This document shows positions 15,278 through 24,767 of a DNA stretch of 64,000 nucleotides, one piece after another. Under the pieces are notes generated by a model. It was not told the DNA's origin. It did no database searches and saw nothing but the letters and a program-made list of their open reading frames with translations. Source of the DNA: Paenibacillus sp. J45TS6 (GTDB lineage Bacteria > Bacillota > Bacilli > Paenibacillales > Paenibacillaceae); NCBI RefSeq assembly GCF_018403285.1, contig NZ_BOSJ01000001.1, positions 372,001-436,000 of the forward strand. The letters run 5' to 3'. Each line of letters opens with the position of its first letter. Positions within the stretch are counted from its first letter, which is position 1. A program made the position numbers and the translations under genes.

Positions 15278-15781
15278 TTATTGAGGATCTTGATTTTCTG
15301 TACCTGGATCAATAACTTCAGTTTCTTTCACATCAGAACTTAACACTTGGTCGGCTGAATACTCACCATTTTTTGATCCTTTTGGAGGGGTTCCAGTTTT
15401 TGGTTTTAAAGTTACACTTACCAACTGTCCCTTGCTACCAAATAATACCGAACCGCTCTCAATTATTGACTTAGTACTAGGGAGACTAATCGTAGTATCC
15501 AAGTATCCTTCACTCTGAATAGTTGAAAGTGGAATACTTCCTGCTCCAGTAAAGTTTCCATCTTTTTCACCAACAATATAAAGTCTTGCAGCATCATAAA
15601 CCTGTCTAGCGGTTGCAATATCACCATCTTTTTTTGAATTATCAATTACATTACCAATTAGTGGAATAGCGATAACCGCGATAATAGCCAATATAACAAT
15701 AACAGCGAGCAACTCTATCAATGTAAAACCTTTCTCGTCTGCGAGTCTTGCTTTTCTTGCTTTCAGTGCTTGTGTTAACAT
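15278..15781 (-). CDS. pilA: Major type IV prepilin (class IIIA signal)
   Basis: A 167-residue prepilin. The leader is about 18 residues, rich in Lys/Arg and ending DEKG, cut before FTLIELLAVIVILAIIAVIA, the hydrophobic assembly helix with Glu5. The globular domain has no cysteine, so it lacks the disulfide D-region of proteobacterial pilins. The C-terminus is acidic and disordered (EVIDPGTENQDPQ). The start is ATG 15781 after GGAAGGGG; the extra six codons upstream are unlikely. It sits between pilC and pilD in the assembly operon and is followed by a strong stem-loop. Confidence 0.92.
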   Translation of the reverse strand: MLTQALKARKARLADEKGFTLIELLAVIVILAIIAVIAIPLIGNVIDNSKKDGDIATARQVYDAARLYIVGEKDGNFTGAGSIPLSTIQSEGYLDTTISLPSTKSIIESGSVLFGSKGQLVSVTLKPKTGTPPKGSKNGEYSADQVLSSDVKETEVIDPGTENQDPQ

Positions 15782-15822
15782 ATAAATCCCCTTCCACACT
15801 CTTATTATTTGTTATATAAAAT

Positions 15823-17028
15823 CTACATATTTCCGTAGATGCTGAACATCGGCAGCATAATTGACGCTACAATAATACCAACAACACCCGCCAAAAAAGC
15901 GATAAGCAGGGGTTCTAGCAAAGACTTCATCCGATCGACTGTATTCTCTACATCCATCTCGTAAAAATCAGCTACCTTTTCCAGCATCTGATCCAGTGAC
16001 CCTGTCTCTTCCCCAATCGCAATCATCTGCGTAACGAGCGGAGGAAATACCCAAGCTTTCTTTAATGGTTCGGATAAAGGCTTCCCCTGACGAAGTGAAT
16101 CCCCTGCGCTGTGAATGTATTTTCCGATGACTTTATTCCCTGAAATATCTTCAACAATAGCCAAAGCCTGCAATACAGGCACAGAACTTGCATACAAGGA
16201 AGCAAACGTCCTTGTGAATTGAGCAATGGAACCTTTTTGATTCAACTTGCCAAATACAGGTACCTTCAGTTTGAGGTAATCCAGCAGATAAGCCCCTCGC
16301 TCGGTACGCTTACATACCTGGTAAAGTATAATCATCAGCAGAACGCCCAGTAACCAGAAGTACCACTGACGCTGTATGCTGTTACTGAGCATAAGAACCA
16401 TCTGTGTAATCACCGGAAGCTCCGCATCCATGGACTCGAACATCGTGACAAACTGAGGAACAATCGCCCACAGTAAATATACAACGGCTGCAATCACCAT
16501 AATCCCCACCGTAAGTGGATAGGTGAGCGCAGATTTAATCTTCTCGGTTGTACTGTGCTGTTTCTCGTAATAGATCGCAAGCCGATCAAGCGTTCCTTCC
16601 AAATCACCTGCTTCTTCACCCGCCCGAATCATACTGACAAATAAAGGCGGGAATATGCGCTTATGATCCTGCACGGCTTGAGAAAATGATATCCCTCTCA
16701 GCAGACTCGAATTCACATCAAACAATGCTTTTTTCAGTGGTTTGCTCTCCGTTTGTTCTGTAAGAATCTGATTGGCATCAACAATAGATACACCCGCCCG
16801 AATCAGAGTGGCGAACTGTCTGCAATAGATAATAAAATGAATCGGTTTTACCGGATTTCCAATGTAGATATCCATTTGTAAAATGGTTTGCTTCGTTTCC
16901 TCAAGCGAGAACACCGTCACATCTCGTTTACGAAGTTCTTCCATGGCCGTCTTTTTGTCTGCAGCACCCAGTTTGCCGCGGATCTGTTTCCCACGGTTTG
17001 TCTTAATTACATATTCAAATTGTTTCAT
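15823..17028 (-). CDS. pilC: PilC/GspF-type pilus platform protein
   Basis: A 401-residue inner-membrane platform protein. It has two GspF domains (about residues 70-190 and 270-395), each with the core GE-E-AGDLEGTLDRLA / GE-ETGSLDQMLEKVA pattern, and three membrane helices near 170-190, 220-240 and 375-397. It transmits the ATPase motion of PilB or PilT to pilin. Its ATG overlaps the pilT stop (ATGA), so translation is coupled. The length is normal. Confidence 0.94.
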   Translation of the reverse strand: MKQFEYVIKTNRGKQIRGKLGAADKKTAMEELRKRDVTVFSLEETKQTILQMDIYIGNPVKPIHFIIYCRQFATLIRAGVSIVDANQILTEQTESKPLKKALFDVNSSLLRGISFSQAVQDHKRIFPPLFVSMIRAGEEAGDLEGTLDRLAIYYEKQHSTTEKIKSALTYPLTVGIMVIAAVVYLLWAIVPQFVTMFESMDAELPVITQMVLMLSNSIQRQWYFWLLGVLLMIILYQVCKRTERGAYLLDYLKLKVPVFGKLNQKGSIAQFTRTFASLYASSVPVLQALAIVEDISGNKVIGKYIHSAGDSLRQGKPLSEPLKKAWVFPPLVTQMIAIGEETGSLDQMLEKVADFYEMDVENTVDRMKSLLEPLLIAFLAGVVGIIVASIMLPMFSIYGNM

Positions 17029-18071
17029 CCAGAACTCACCTCAGCCAAATATGACTTCGCACTCGAAGCAAGTACTTGTCCCTCTTTCACAAGATCACGT
17101 ACAGCCATTTCCATCGTCTGCATGCCAAATGCTTTTGACGTTTGCATCACACTTTTAATCTGATGCGTTTTGTCACTGCGAATGAGATTGGCTACGGCAG
17201 GCGTATTAATCATCACTTCAGCAGCACATACTCGGCCTTTCCCCTCCGCTTTTGGAAACAAACGCTGTGATATGACAGCAACGAGAACAGATGATAACTG
17301 GGCACGAATCTGGGCTTGCTGGTCTCCTGGAAAAGCATCCATAATCCGGTCAATCGTCTGCGGTGCATCTGTAGTATGAAGTGTAGAAAGAACCAAATGT
17401 CCTGTTTCTGCCGCGGTAACCGCTGCGGTGATTGTCTCTAAATCTCTCATTTCTCCTACTAAAATAACATCAGGATCTTGACGAAGCGCTGCTCTTAGGC
17501 CACTCGCAAAGCTCATCGTATCCGTTCCTACTTCTCTCTGTTCCACAAGACTTGATCCTTTGGTATGTATGTACTCGATCGGATCTTCCAGCGTAATAAT
17601 ATGCTTACGTTCATTGCGATTAATATGATCGATAATGGAAGCGAGCGTAGAAGATTTACCGCTTCCAGCTCTCCCTGTTACTAGAATAAGACCTTGTGAT
17701 TTCTCAGCCAACGTGCGTACCACCGAGGGTAAACCGAGTTCATCCAGCCCTTTTACTTGTGAAGAAATGAGGCGAGCGGCAATACTAACTTCACCACGCT
17801 GTTTATAAACATTGATGCGAAACCGGTGTCCATCTTCGAGAGAATAAGCAAAATCTAGTTCTCCCCGTTCTTGAAATTCTTCATATCCTTTCGTGCCAAG
17901 AAGGAATTCTGCCATTCCCCATGCCTCTTCTGAAGAAATAAACTCACCTTCCACGGGTTTCAGCAATCCATCAATACGCAGGATAGGCGGGGAATCAAGA
18001 GAAATATGAAGATCAGAGGCCCCTGATTCATAAGCAAGTCTGAGCAGATGGATGATACTATGATTGTGCAT
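17025..18071 (-). CDS. pilT: Pilus retraction ATPase PilT
   Basis: A 348-residue hexameric ATPase. It has a Walker A GRAGSGKSSTLA (about residues 132-143; most PilTs have GPTGSGKS), an Asp box HIITLEDPIEY, a Walker B DPDVILVGEMRD, and a His box TGHLVLSTLHTTDA. Length and lack of the long MshEN/GspE N-terminus separate it from PilB. It powers pilus retraction and therefore twitching or DNA uptake. Start ATG 18071 has AGGAGG. It follows pilB by 14 bases. Confidence 0.92.
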   Translation of the reverse strand: MHNHSIIHLLRLAYESGASDLHISLDSPPILRIDGLLKPVEGEFISSEEAWGMAEFLLGTKGYEEFQERGELDFAYSLEDGHRFRINVYKQRGEVSIAARLISSQVKGLDELGLPSVVRTLAEKSQGLILVTGRAGSGKSSTLASIIDHINRNERKHIITLEDPIEYIHTKGSSLVEQREVGTDTMSFASGLRAALRQDPDVILVGEMRDLETITAAVTAAETGHLVLSTLHTTDAPQTIDRIMDAFPGDQQAQIRAQLSSVLVAVISQRLFPKAEGKGRVCAAEVMINTPAVANLIRSDKTHQIKSVMQTSKAFGMQTMEMAVRDLVKEGQVLASSAKSYLAEVSSG

Positions 18072-18085
18072 TTCCCTTGTTCCTC

Positions 18086-19753
18086 CTAGCTATGTGAAAC
18101 AGACTCTCGCATAATCTCCTGAATGGTCGTTATTCCGCTTCCTACTTTCATAAGGCCGTCCGTCATCAAGTGAACAAGCCCTTTCTGCTGAGCCATGTAC
18201 CGCACTTCTTCTACCGATGCGGAGGAAGCAATCAGGGAAGCAAGCGCATCATCAATTTTCAGAACTTCATGTATCGCCACACGCCCACGATAACCGGTGT
18301 TATTACAGTATCCACAACCTTTACCGGCATATAATTGATCTGTCTTAATCCCGTGTTTTTGCAAAATAATCGATTCTTGCACAGAAGGAACATACACTTC
18401 TTTACATTCCGTACAGATCTTTCGAACAAGGCGCTGAGCGACGACCCCTAGTAAGGAAGAAGCAATAAGATAAGGTTCAGTTCCCATATCTCGAAGCCGC
18501 ATGATGGTACTTATCGCATCGTTTGTATGAAGCGTTGATAATACAAGATGCCCGGTTAACGAGGCCCTAACTGCAATTTCTGCTGTTTCCGTATCCCGAA
18601 TTTCACCGACCATAACGACATTTGGATCTTGTCTCAGAATGGAACGAAGACCCGCAGCAAAAGTAAGTCCAACCCCTGAATTCACATTCACCTGATTAAT
18701 CCCTTCAAGCTGATATTCCACGGGGTCCTCAATAGTAATGATGTTGACGTCTTCTTTGTTCAGATGATTCAAAGCGGAATAAAGAGTCGTTGTCTTCCCG
18801 CTGCCTGTCGGTCCCGTAATAAGAAGTATTCCGTATGGACGTTCAATCATCTGCCTGAATAACTGACTATTCATCTCACTAAACCCCAGTTGATCAAGGG
18901 ATTCTACACCTGATGATTGGTCCAAAAGACGAAGCACAATCTTCTCGCCATGCATCGTCGGAAGTGTGGAAACCCGAATATCGATCATTCGATAATCCAG
19001 CTGTATTTTCATCCGCCCGTCTTGGGGTAATCTTCGCTCCGCTATATTAAGCTCTGCCATGATTTTAATTCTTGCCGTAATATATCCTTGCATCTGCTTT
19101 GGAACCTGACGTTCTGTTCGCAGTGTCCCATCAATACGGTATCGGATTGCTAAATAATCTTCACTCGGGTCCATATGAATATCCGAGGCTTTTAACTGCA
19201 CAGCTTGCTGTATCATTTGATTGACGAGTCTGACAATGGGAGAAGCTTCGTCCGTTATCTCTGTTTCTTGAAACTCTTCCTGAGTGGGAAGTTCCACCAT
19301 CATCTGAGTCATGGAGTCGCGAAGTCCATAATGCCTTGCAATCGCTCGCTGCAAATCATCCCGTGTTGATATCGCGGGTTCAATTCGAAATCCCGTCGTC
19401 ATCCGCAAATCTTCAATTGCAAAATAGTCGAGTGGATCGACCATAGCCACCATGAGCTTCCCGCCTTCTTTCATAAAAGGCAGCACTTGATGACGTTTGG
19501 CCATACTTTCCGGAATGATCTGAGTGATTGCAGGATCAATATGATATTTAAATAGACTGACATGAGGGATACCTAGCTGGAATTCCAATACTTCGATCAG
19601 CTGCTGTTCTGTAATGTAACCATGAGAGATAAGTAAATCCCCAAGTTTCATTTTTAGATCCCGCTGCTTTACAAGCGCTTCTTGTAATTGTTGCTGTGAG
19701 ATAATTCCGTTCTCGACCAGCAAATCCCCCAGCCTTTTTTTAATAACGGTCAT
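18086..19753 (-). CDS. pilB: Pilus extension ATPase PilB with c-di-GMP-binding MshEN domain
   Basis: A 555-residue ATPase that powers pilus extension. The N-terminus carries two 24-residue MshEN motifs in tandem: RLGDLLVENGII...Q (residues 7-30) and KLGDLLISHGYI...Q (36-59), with a 5-residue spacer. This is the arrangement known to bind c-di-GMP in MshE-type ATPases. The GspE core follows, with GPTGSGKTTTLYS (about 315), NIITIEDPVEY, DPNVVMVGEIRD and TGHLVLSTLHTNDA, and a tetracysteine zinc site (C-x2-C and C-x2-C, CTEC..CGYC). First gene of the pilus operon; ATG 19753 has GAGGTGAT. Confidence 0.95.
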   Translation of the reverse strand: MTVIKKRLGDLLVENGIISQQQLQEALVKQRDLKMKLGDLLISHGYITEQQLIEVLEFQLGIPHVSLFKYHIDPAITQIIPESMAKRHQVLPFMKEGGKLMVAMVDPLDYFAIEDLRMTTGFRIEPAISTRDDLQRAIARHYGLRDSMTQMMVELPTQEEFQETEITDEASPIVRLVNQMIQQAVQLKASDIHMDPSEDYLAIRYRIDGTLRTERQVPKQMQGYITARIKIMAELNIAERRLPQDGRMKIQLDYRMIDIRVSTLPTMHGEKIVLRLLDQSSGVESLDQLGFSEMNSQLFRQMIERPYGILLITGPTGSGKTTTLYSALNHLNKEDVNIITIEDPVEYQLEGINQVNVNSGVGLTFAAGLRSILRQDPNVVMVGEIRDTETAEIAVRASLTGHLVLSTLHTNDAISTIMRLRDMGTEPYLIASSLLGVVAQRLVRKICTECKEVYVPSVQESIILQKHGIKTDQLYAGKGCGYCNNTGYRGRVAIHEVLKIDDALASLIASSASVEEVRYMAQQKGLVHLMTDGLMKVGSGITTIQEIMRESVSHS

Positions 19754-20105
19754 AACAGATCACCTCGAGTACCCTGGCTTTTATGCTGAATAACAATGAA
19801 AATAATCAATTTACTGTAGAAACAAGTCTAATTACTCACTCGACTCCGAATACACTTCTCTATTACACCAAAATTATAATACTTTAAACCTATTAATATA
19901 TTGATAAGATATGTATTTTGTCCTAGAATGATATATATCATAGTTTGGAAATTTTTACAATGTAGGAATTCCTGAAACAATGAATTCAGAAACATCATAT
20001 TTGAGTTTACAATGATCAAAAAAATATAAATGGAAATGAAGAAATATAGGTTAATCCTGTGATACATCAGTATTTTTCCAATGATTGAGGAGGGAGTATA
20101 AGATT
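19754..20105. other. Divergent A+T-rich promoter region between pilB and the giant surface protein gene
   Basis: About 350 bases of A+T-rich DNA must hold the promoters of the pilus operon (leftward) and of the giant gene (rightward). On the minus strand TATAAT at 19873-19878 is a good -10 but lacks a clear -35. A perfect 14-base palindrome ATGATATATATCAT lies at about 19929-19942 and could be an operator. I see no riboswitch. Confidence 0.4.
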
Positions 20106-23100
20106 ATGAAGGAATATATTCAGAAGAATAAAATACTCGGACTATTTATATTAATATTATTTATCGCCTGTTTTCTTACCATGCAAATCAAGGACTTTTT
20201 TACTACAGCAGAAGCGAATTCATCCGCCTACAAAATCCGACTGCTCGAAATAACGGATTCTGGTACAACTGACCTATCGTCGCTTCAAAAAGAAAAAACA
20301 GGGATTACTGTGGAAACTATGAGCATGAAAAAATTCGTATCTTTACGAAATGAACTTGATGGTTTATACGATGCGATTTATATTGGCTCCGGGGTGTATA
20401 GCACCAAACCTGTGCAAGGGAATGACCATAATACAAAAACGGTGATGAACGATATAACCAAATTGAAGGCAAAGGAAATAATAGATAACTATATTAATAG
20501 AGGATTATATGTTTTTATACATACGCAGCCCTTTGATGAGCAACAAGGCGGAAAACCGGGGAATCTGTATAACTCTTTTAATACATATCGATCTACGTCC
20601 GCTCAGCCTAATGTTATATTTGTAGACAATACCTCCTCCGTACAGTTACTAACAGCACTTAATGATGGCAGTTCACCTTATTTATCAAAACTTAAACAGA
20701 GACCCCGGCTACATATCACGAATAAAGACTCCATTATTGATTACACAGTGAACCCGGGTCACATTTATAACATTGGTGATGAACTGAGTTTTGAGTTTGA
20801 AGTGTCAAATCGGCAAGATTTTGCAAAGCGGCCCATAACTGCAAATCTATATTTAACGGTTGATAAATCTTCAAAGCTAAGCAAAGAACAGATCGTAGCA
20901 ACCACCACATTAAAAACAGGTCCAACCGGGAAAATCACTTACAAACTTCCTAAGACTTATTCTGGTTTGCTCTACTGGAAACTCGAAATTATAGATCAGC
21001 TGAATCCTAATCAACTCAAAGATTATGATACAGGTACCATCCGGTTTCGCGGTAAAAAGACCCAGGTCTCTGTTCTACAGGTCCTTCCTACCAAAGAATC
21101 TGTCCGGACGAGCAGTCTGTTATATACAGAAAATATGAATCAAAGTTTTTTGAAAAACGAAGATTATGAACTCAATATTCAAACGAAAACAATGTCCGAG
21201 TTCAACGATTATATACAAGCAAATTACAATTCCAAACAAGGGTATGGATTAAACGGAACATATGACATGCTGATCTTTGGATTTGCCGACATCTATAATA
21301 CAAAAGCAAAAATCAGTTCTTTGGCAGCGGATGGCGTCGTAGAATTTGGTGAAAAGACGAAACAAAGCATTATGTTTACACACGACACGATCTATGCAAG
21401 TACAGCGGAGTGGGTAAGCAAATTTCAGAAGATGACGGGACAAATAGAGCCTGAGACAAATTTAGGTCTTAGGGGTCCAGAAAAATCCATTACCGTTGCT
21501 GGGGTAAACAGCGGGTTGCTAACAGATTATCCATTCCAACTGGATAAGACAAATAATATAGGTGAGTCATTATACCGCGTAGCTACTACGCATAATCAGT
21601 ATTTTACACTTGATCTTGAAGATGACTCTGTTGTGCCTTGGTACAATATTTCAGGAGGCAGCCGAGATACAAGTGACAGTTGGAATCATTACTACACCTA
21701 CTCCAAAGGAAATATCACATACTCAGGTACAGGACATATTTTCCAGAGTAACCTCTCTGCTCAGTTTCCAGTCTGGGAACAAAAATTGTTTGTAAATACC
21801 ATGTACCGTGCTTTTGCAGGGGCAAACCATGCTCCTGAAATTACGATTCTATCACCAGAGAATAATAGCAGCAGACCATCGTATCAGAAGGATTTTACAG
21901 TTAGTTATACGGTGAACGACTGGGACTTTAAAGATCGTAATCTACTCACCAGCATCCAGTTTAAATCCGATGGCGTTGTCTTACCTAATATGTCAGTAAG
22001 TAATAAACCCGTTATTACCGGACAGACAATTACACAGACCTTCAAGAACCCGCTCCCTGAGGGAGGAAAACTGGAGATCGAAATTACAGCCGAGGATAAA
22101 CAAGGAGCAAAAGCTGTTCAATCCCTTGTATTAAACTTTGAGAAAAAATCAGTGATGCTCGAAACGACACGCCATCTTTCCGATCATGTCATTAACAATG
22201 AACTTAAGAAAAATGAACCCGTGAGCATTACCTATCAAATTACACCCAAGTCCATTCCATACAGTGAGGTGGATAAAGGCTTACAAGGTATACAGAAGAT
22301 GGTTCTATCCAATCTGGAGTATTCAGAAAAGTTCCCTGCTCAGCTGGACATCGATAATACACCCGAAGGTACAATAACGGTTGGGGACATTTCTTCCGGT
22401 TACGAGCTTCATTTACCGCTTGGCAGTGTGTTCTATCAACTCGAAGAGCTGAACGGAGTTATGATGTATGTTCCGCAGAACCAGGAACCTGTTAGTTATA
22501 CCCTAACAGTCAGACCTCTAAGTAAAGGGGTGTATTTACTGGATCAGTCCCAGCTAGAATATGATGATCTTCGTGCAGCAGTACAGTTAGAAGAGGAAAA
22601 TGGGCAACAAAAAAACAGAGAGATATCGGAGCTATTCCCAGACATGGGTCCATTATCTCCACTTGGACTTCCGTCTGATCTTTCCTTGTATGCATTAAAT
22701 GATGTTCAAAACTCAGGATTTACTTTTCATGGAAGGGTTATTGCAGGTGGAAGCATCACCTTATACAGCTTTAATGTAGGTGAAAAATTGGGGACGGGAA
22801 CGGATGCACCTTCCACCACCTATTCGATTGTTGCCGGAAAGGAATTAAAGTTGGGCGATGGAAAATTTCATGGGAAAGCAGCCTACGGTACTAAGCTGAT
22901 TACACCTAAGTACCATCTTTCAAAAATTGCCCGTGAACCTAATTTATACGCAGATAATCTCAATCGAAGCCTTCTCTCTTTATCAGAAGAACTTTCACAG
23001 CTTCCAGCTACAGCTGAGCCTGTGATCACGAATCAAGATCCAAAAGGGTGCCAGCTCATATTAGATGGAAAAGATGAGGCAGTAAATATTTTTCATGTAA

Positions 23101-24689
23101 CAGAGAAAGTACTAGCTGCATCCAGTTCCACTTGTATTTCTGCTCCTGCCGGCTCTACTGTGATCGTGAATGTGGACGGTGCATCAGCAACCATGAGCGG
23201 TGGACTTACCCTTAGGGATGTGGATTCAAATCACGTACTGTATAATTTTTATAACGCTTCTTCGGTTTCTACAACGGGAATTAAAATATACGGTTCAATT
23301 CTGGCCCCAAAAGCCAATTATGATCTAAAAGGTGATGTCATCGGTACCGTAATCGTTCGAAATATGGCGCCCGGCGGAGGTTTCTCGATCCAGTCTAGCC
23401 CGTTTCAAGGCGACATTGGTCTGCCGCCAACCGAACCAGAAACACCAGTAACACCAGAACTACCCGATCCATCAGTTCCACCAGATCTACCAGAACCATC
23501 AGAGCCATCCACGCCCATTTCACGTGTCACTTCTTTGTTCCCGACATTGTTACTCAAAGCTGTGGTCAAAGTAGAAAAAATCGAGGCCGAAGGTACAACG
23601 ATGCTAGTCGATACGGAGCATAAGATCACGCCAATTGTACTTCCAGAAGATGCAGATAATAAAATGTTGCAGTGGAGAAGTCTCAGCCCTGATATAGCTG
23701 CAGTATCTAATGAAGGAGTGGTTCGTGGTCTGAAGGGCGGGATCGCCAAACTAGAAGTTTCTGCTATAGACGGAAGCGGGGTTACTTCATTCGTGACGAT
23801 CAAGGTTATCAACCGAAGTTTAACCATTTTGGGACCTACTACAGCAAAAACACAAGAAACACTCTCCCTTGAAGCAATCTATATCACAGCTAGCGAAAAT
23901 GTAACCGGGTATCGGTGGGAGGTAAAAACCGTTAACGGACAGAATCATTCCGATAAGGTTGCCTTGCATCCAAATCTAAATGATCCAAGTAAAATCGATA
24001 TCTTGGCGATTAAGAAGGGAACTGCCACCGTCGTGGTCACTGCTTTGACAGATTTGTCTCCAAACGGTTCTCTATCAAGCGAACACACGATCACCATTAG
24101 CGAGCCGATCAATGAGATTTTCATGGATGGACCAAGCCAAGTCATGGTTGGAGATTCAATAACCCTCCATGCTGGTACCATTCCCTATAACCCGGATGTA
24201 ACTCATTTTATATGGTCCTTAACGGGGGATGGCAAAATATACGCTACGCTAACCCCTTCAGAGAATGGAAGAAGTGCGGTACTTAGGGGAGTTAAATCAA
24301 AGGATAAGGTTGAAGTAAAACTCTCACTAAGTGATGACGAAGGATCTCCTCCATTAACTGCTGTTAAATGGGTGAGCATTAATCCGAGACTCGAAGGTCT
24401 GCATTTATCAGATACGACACTTGATATTGGAGGTTCTGAAAATTTGTTACTGCAAAAACTAACACCTTTCCCAGTTGATTTTGATCCCTACCTGCTAAAA
24501 GATAGACTCACTTGGTCCAGCAGTGCTCCTTCTGTTGTTTCGATAAATGATACAGGTATTGTCACTGGAATAAAAAAAGGCTTCGCAACGATTACGGTTA
24601 CTTACAACAGTCCCCAAGCCGGACAGAGTACAGTTACAGCCAAAGGCACCGTAAAAGTTAACGCAAAAAGCAGCGAAGATCGATACTAG
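20106..24689 (+). CDS. Giant surface protein: DUF5057-like + choice-of-anchor-A-like + BIG2-like repeats
   Basis: 1,527 residues. An N-terminal signal anchor (LGLFILILFIACFLTM) is followed by a long DUF5057-like part (to about residue 575, with IYIGSGVYS and MLIFGFADIYN). An Ig-like segment starts HAPEITILSPENN (about 578-680). A choice-of-anchor-A-like region spans about 870-1100 (FHGRVIAGGSITLY...; GIKIYGSILAPKANYDLKG). A Pro/Glu-rich linker (1105-1140) leads to BIG2-like repeats (1150-1520; LQWRSLSPDIAAVSNEGVV, TWSSSAPSVVSINDTGIV). There is no LPXTG or S-layer domain, so retention would be by the signal anchor or pilus contact. ATG 20106 follows GGAGGG. It is divergent from the pilus operon and convergent with the minor pilin operon. 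I infer a pilus-associated adhesin or tip protein, analogous to PilY1 in role only. Confidence 0.75.
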   Translation: MKEYIQKNKILGLFILILFIACFLTMQIKDFFTTAEANSSAYKIRLLEITDSGTTDLSSLQKEKTGITVETMSMKKFVSLRNELDGLYDAIYIGSGVYSTKPVQGNDHNTKTVMNDITKLKAKEIIDNYINRGLYVFIHTQPFDEQQGGKPGNLYNSFNTYRSTSAQPNVIFVDNTSSVQLLTALNDGSSPYLSKLKQRPRLHITNKDSIIDYTVNPGHIYNIGDELSFEFEVSNRQDFAKRPITANLYLTVDKSSKLSKEQIVATTTLKTGPTGKITYKLPKTYSGLLYWKLEIIDQLNPNQLKDYDTGTIRFRGKKTQVSVLQVLPTKESVRTSSLLYTENMNQSFLKNEDYELNIQTKTMSEFNDYIQANYNSKQGYGLNGTYDMLIFGFADIYNTKAKISSLAADGVVEFGEKTKQSIMFTHDTIYASTAEWVSKFQKMTGQIEPETNLGLRGPEKSITVAGVNSGLLTDYPFQLDKTNNIGESLYRVATTHNQYFTLDLEDDSVVPWYNISGGSRDTSDSWNHYYTYSKGNITYSGTGHIFQSNLSAQFPVWEQKLFVNTMYRAFAGANHAPEITILSPENNSSRPSYQKDFTVSYTVNDWDFKDRNLLTSIQFKSDGVVLPNMSVSNKPVITGQTITQTFKNPLPEGGKLEIEITAEDKQGAKAVQSLVLNFEKKSVMLETTRHLSDHVINNELKKNEPVSITYQITPKSIPYSEVDKGLQGIQKMVLSNLEYSEKFPAQLDIDNTPEGTITVGDISSGYELHLPLGSVFYQLEELNGVMMYVPQNQEPVSYTLTVRPLSKGVYLLDQSQLEYDDLRAAVQLEEENGQQKNREISELFPDMGPLSPLGLPSDLSLYALNDVQNSGFTFHGRVIAGGSITLYSFNVGEKLGTGTDAPSTTYSIVAGKELKLGDGKFHGKAAYGTKLITPKYHLSKIAREPNLYADNLNRSLLSLSEELSQLPATAEPVITNQDPKGCQLILDGKDEAVNIFHVTEKVLAASSSTCISAPAGSTVIVNVDGASATMSGGLTLRDVDSNHVLYNFYNASSVSTTGIKIYGSILAPKANYDLKGDVIGTVIVRNMAPGGGFSIQSSPFQGDIGLPPTEPETPVTPELPDPSVPPDLPEPSEPSTPISRVTSLFPTLLLKAVVKVEKIEAEGTTMLVDTEHKITPIVLPEDADNKMLQWRSLSPDIAAVSNEGVVRGLKGGIAKLEVSAIDGSGVTSFVTIKVINRSLTILGPTTAKTQETLSLEAIYITASENVTGYRWEVKTVNGQNHSDKVALHPNLNDPSKIDILAIKKGTATVVVTALTDLSPNGSLSSEHTITISEPINEIFMDGPSQVMVGDSITLHAGTIPYNPDVTHFIWSLTGDGKIYATLTPSENGRSAVLRGVKSKDKVEVKLSLSDDEGSPPLTAVKWVSINPRLEGLHLSDTTLDIGGSENLLLQKLTPFPVDFDPYLLKDRLTWSSSAPSVVSINDTGIVTGIKKGFATITVTYNSPQAGQSTVTAKGTVKVNAKSSEDRY

Positions 24690-24700
24690 CCCAAAACAAA

Positions 24701-24752
24701 TAACCCGTGTAGGGAGAGAACCACATTCACACCCTGCACGGGTTATTTTTCG
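24701..24752. terminator. Bidirectional terminator between the giant gene and the minor pilin operon
   Basis: AACCCGTGTAGGG and CCCTGCACGGGTT form a 13-base near-perfect stem, with TATTTTTCG after it on the plus strand. It separates two convergent units. Confidence 0.8.
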
Positions 24753-24767
24753 CTTAATTACAAATAT

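Noticed and set aside
19828-20067. 79-codon frame on the minus strand between pilB and the giant gene
   Set aside because: A+T-rich, no ribosome site, hydrophobic low-complexity product, and it fills the space needed for two divergent promoters.
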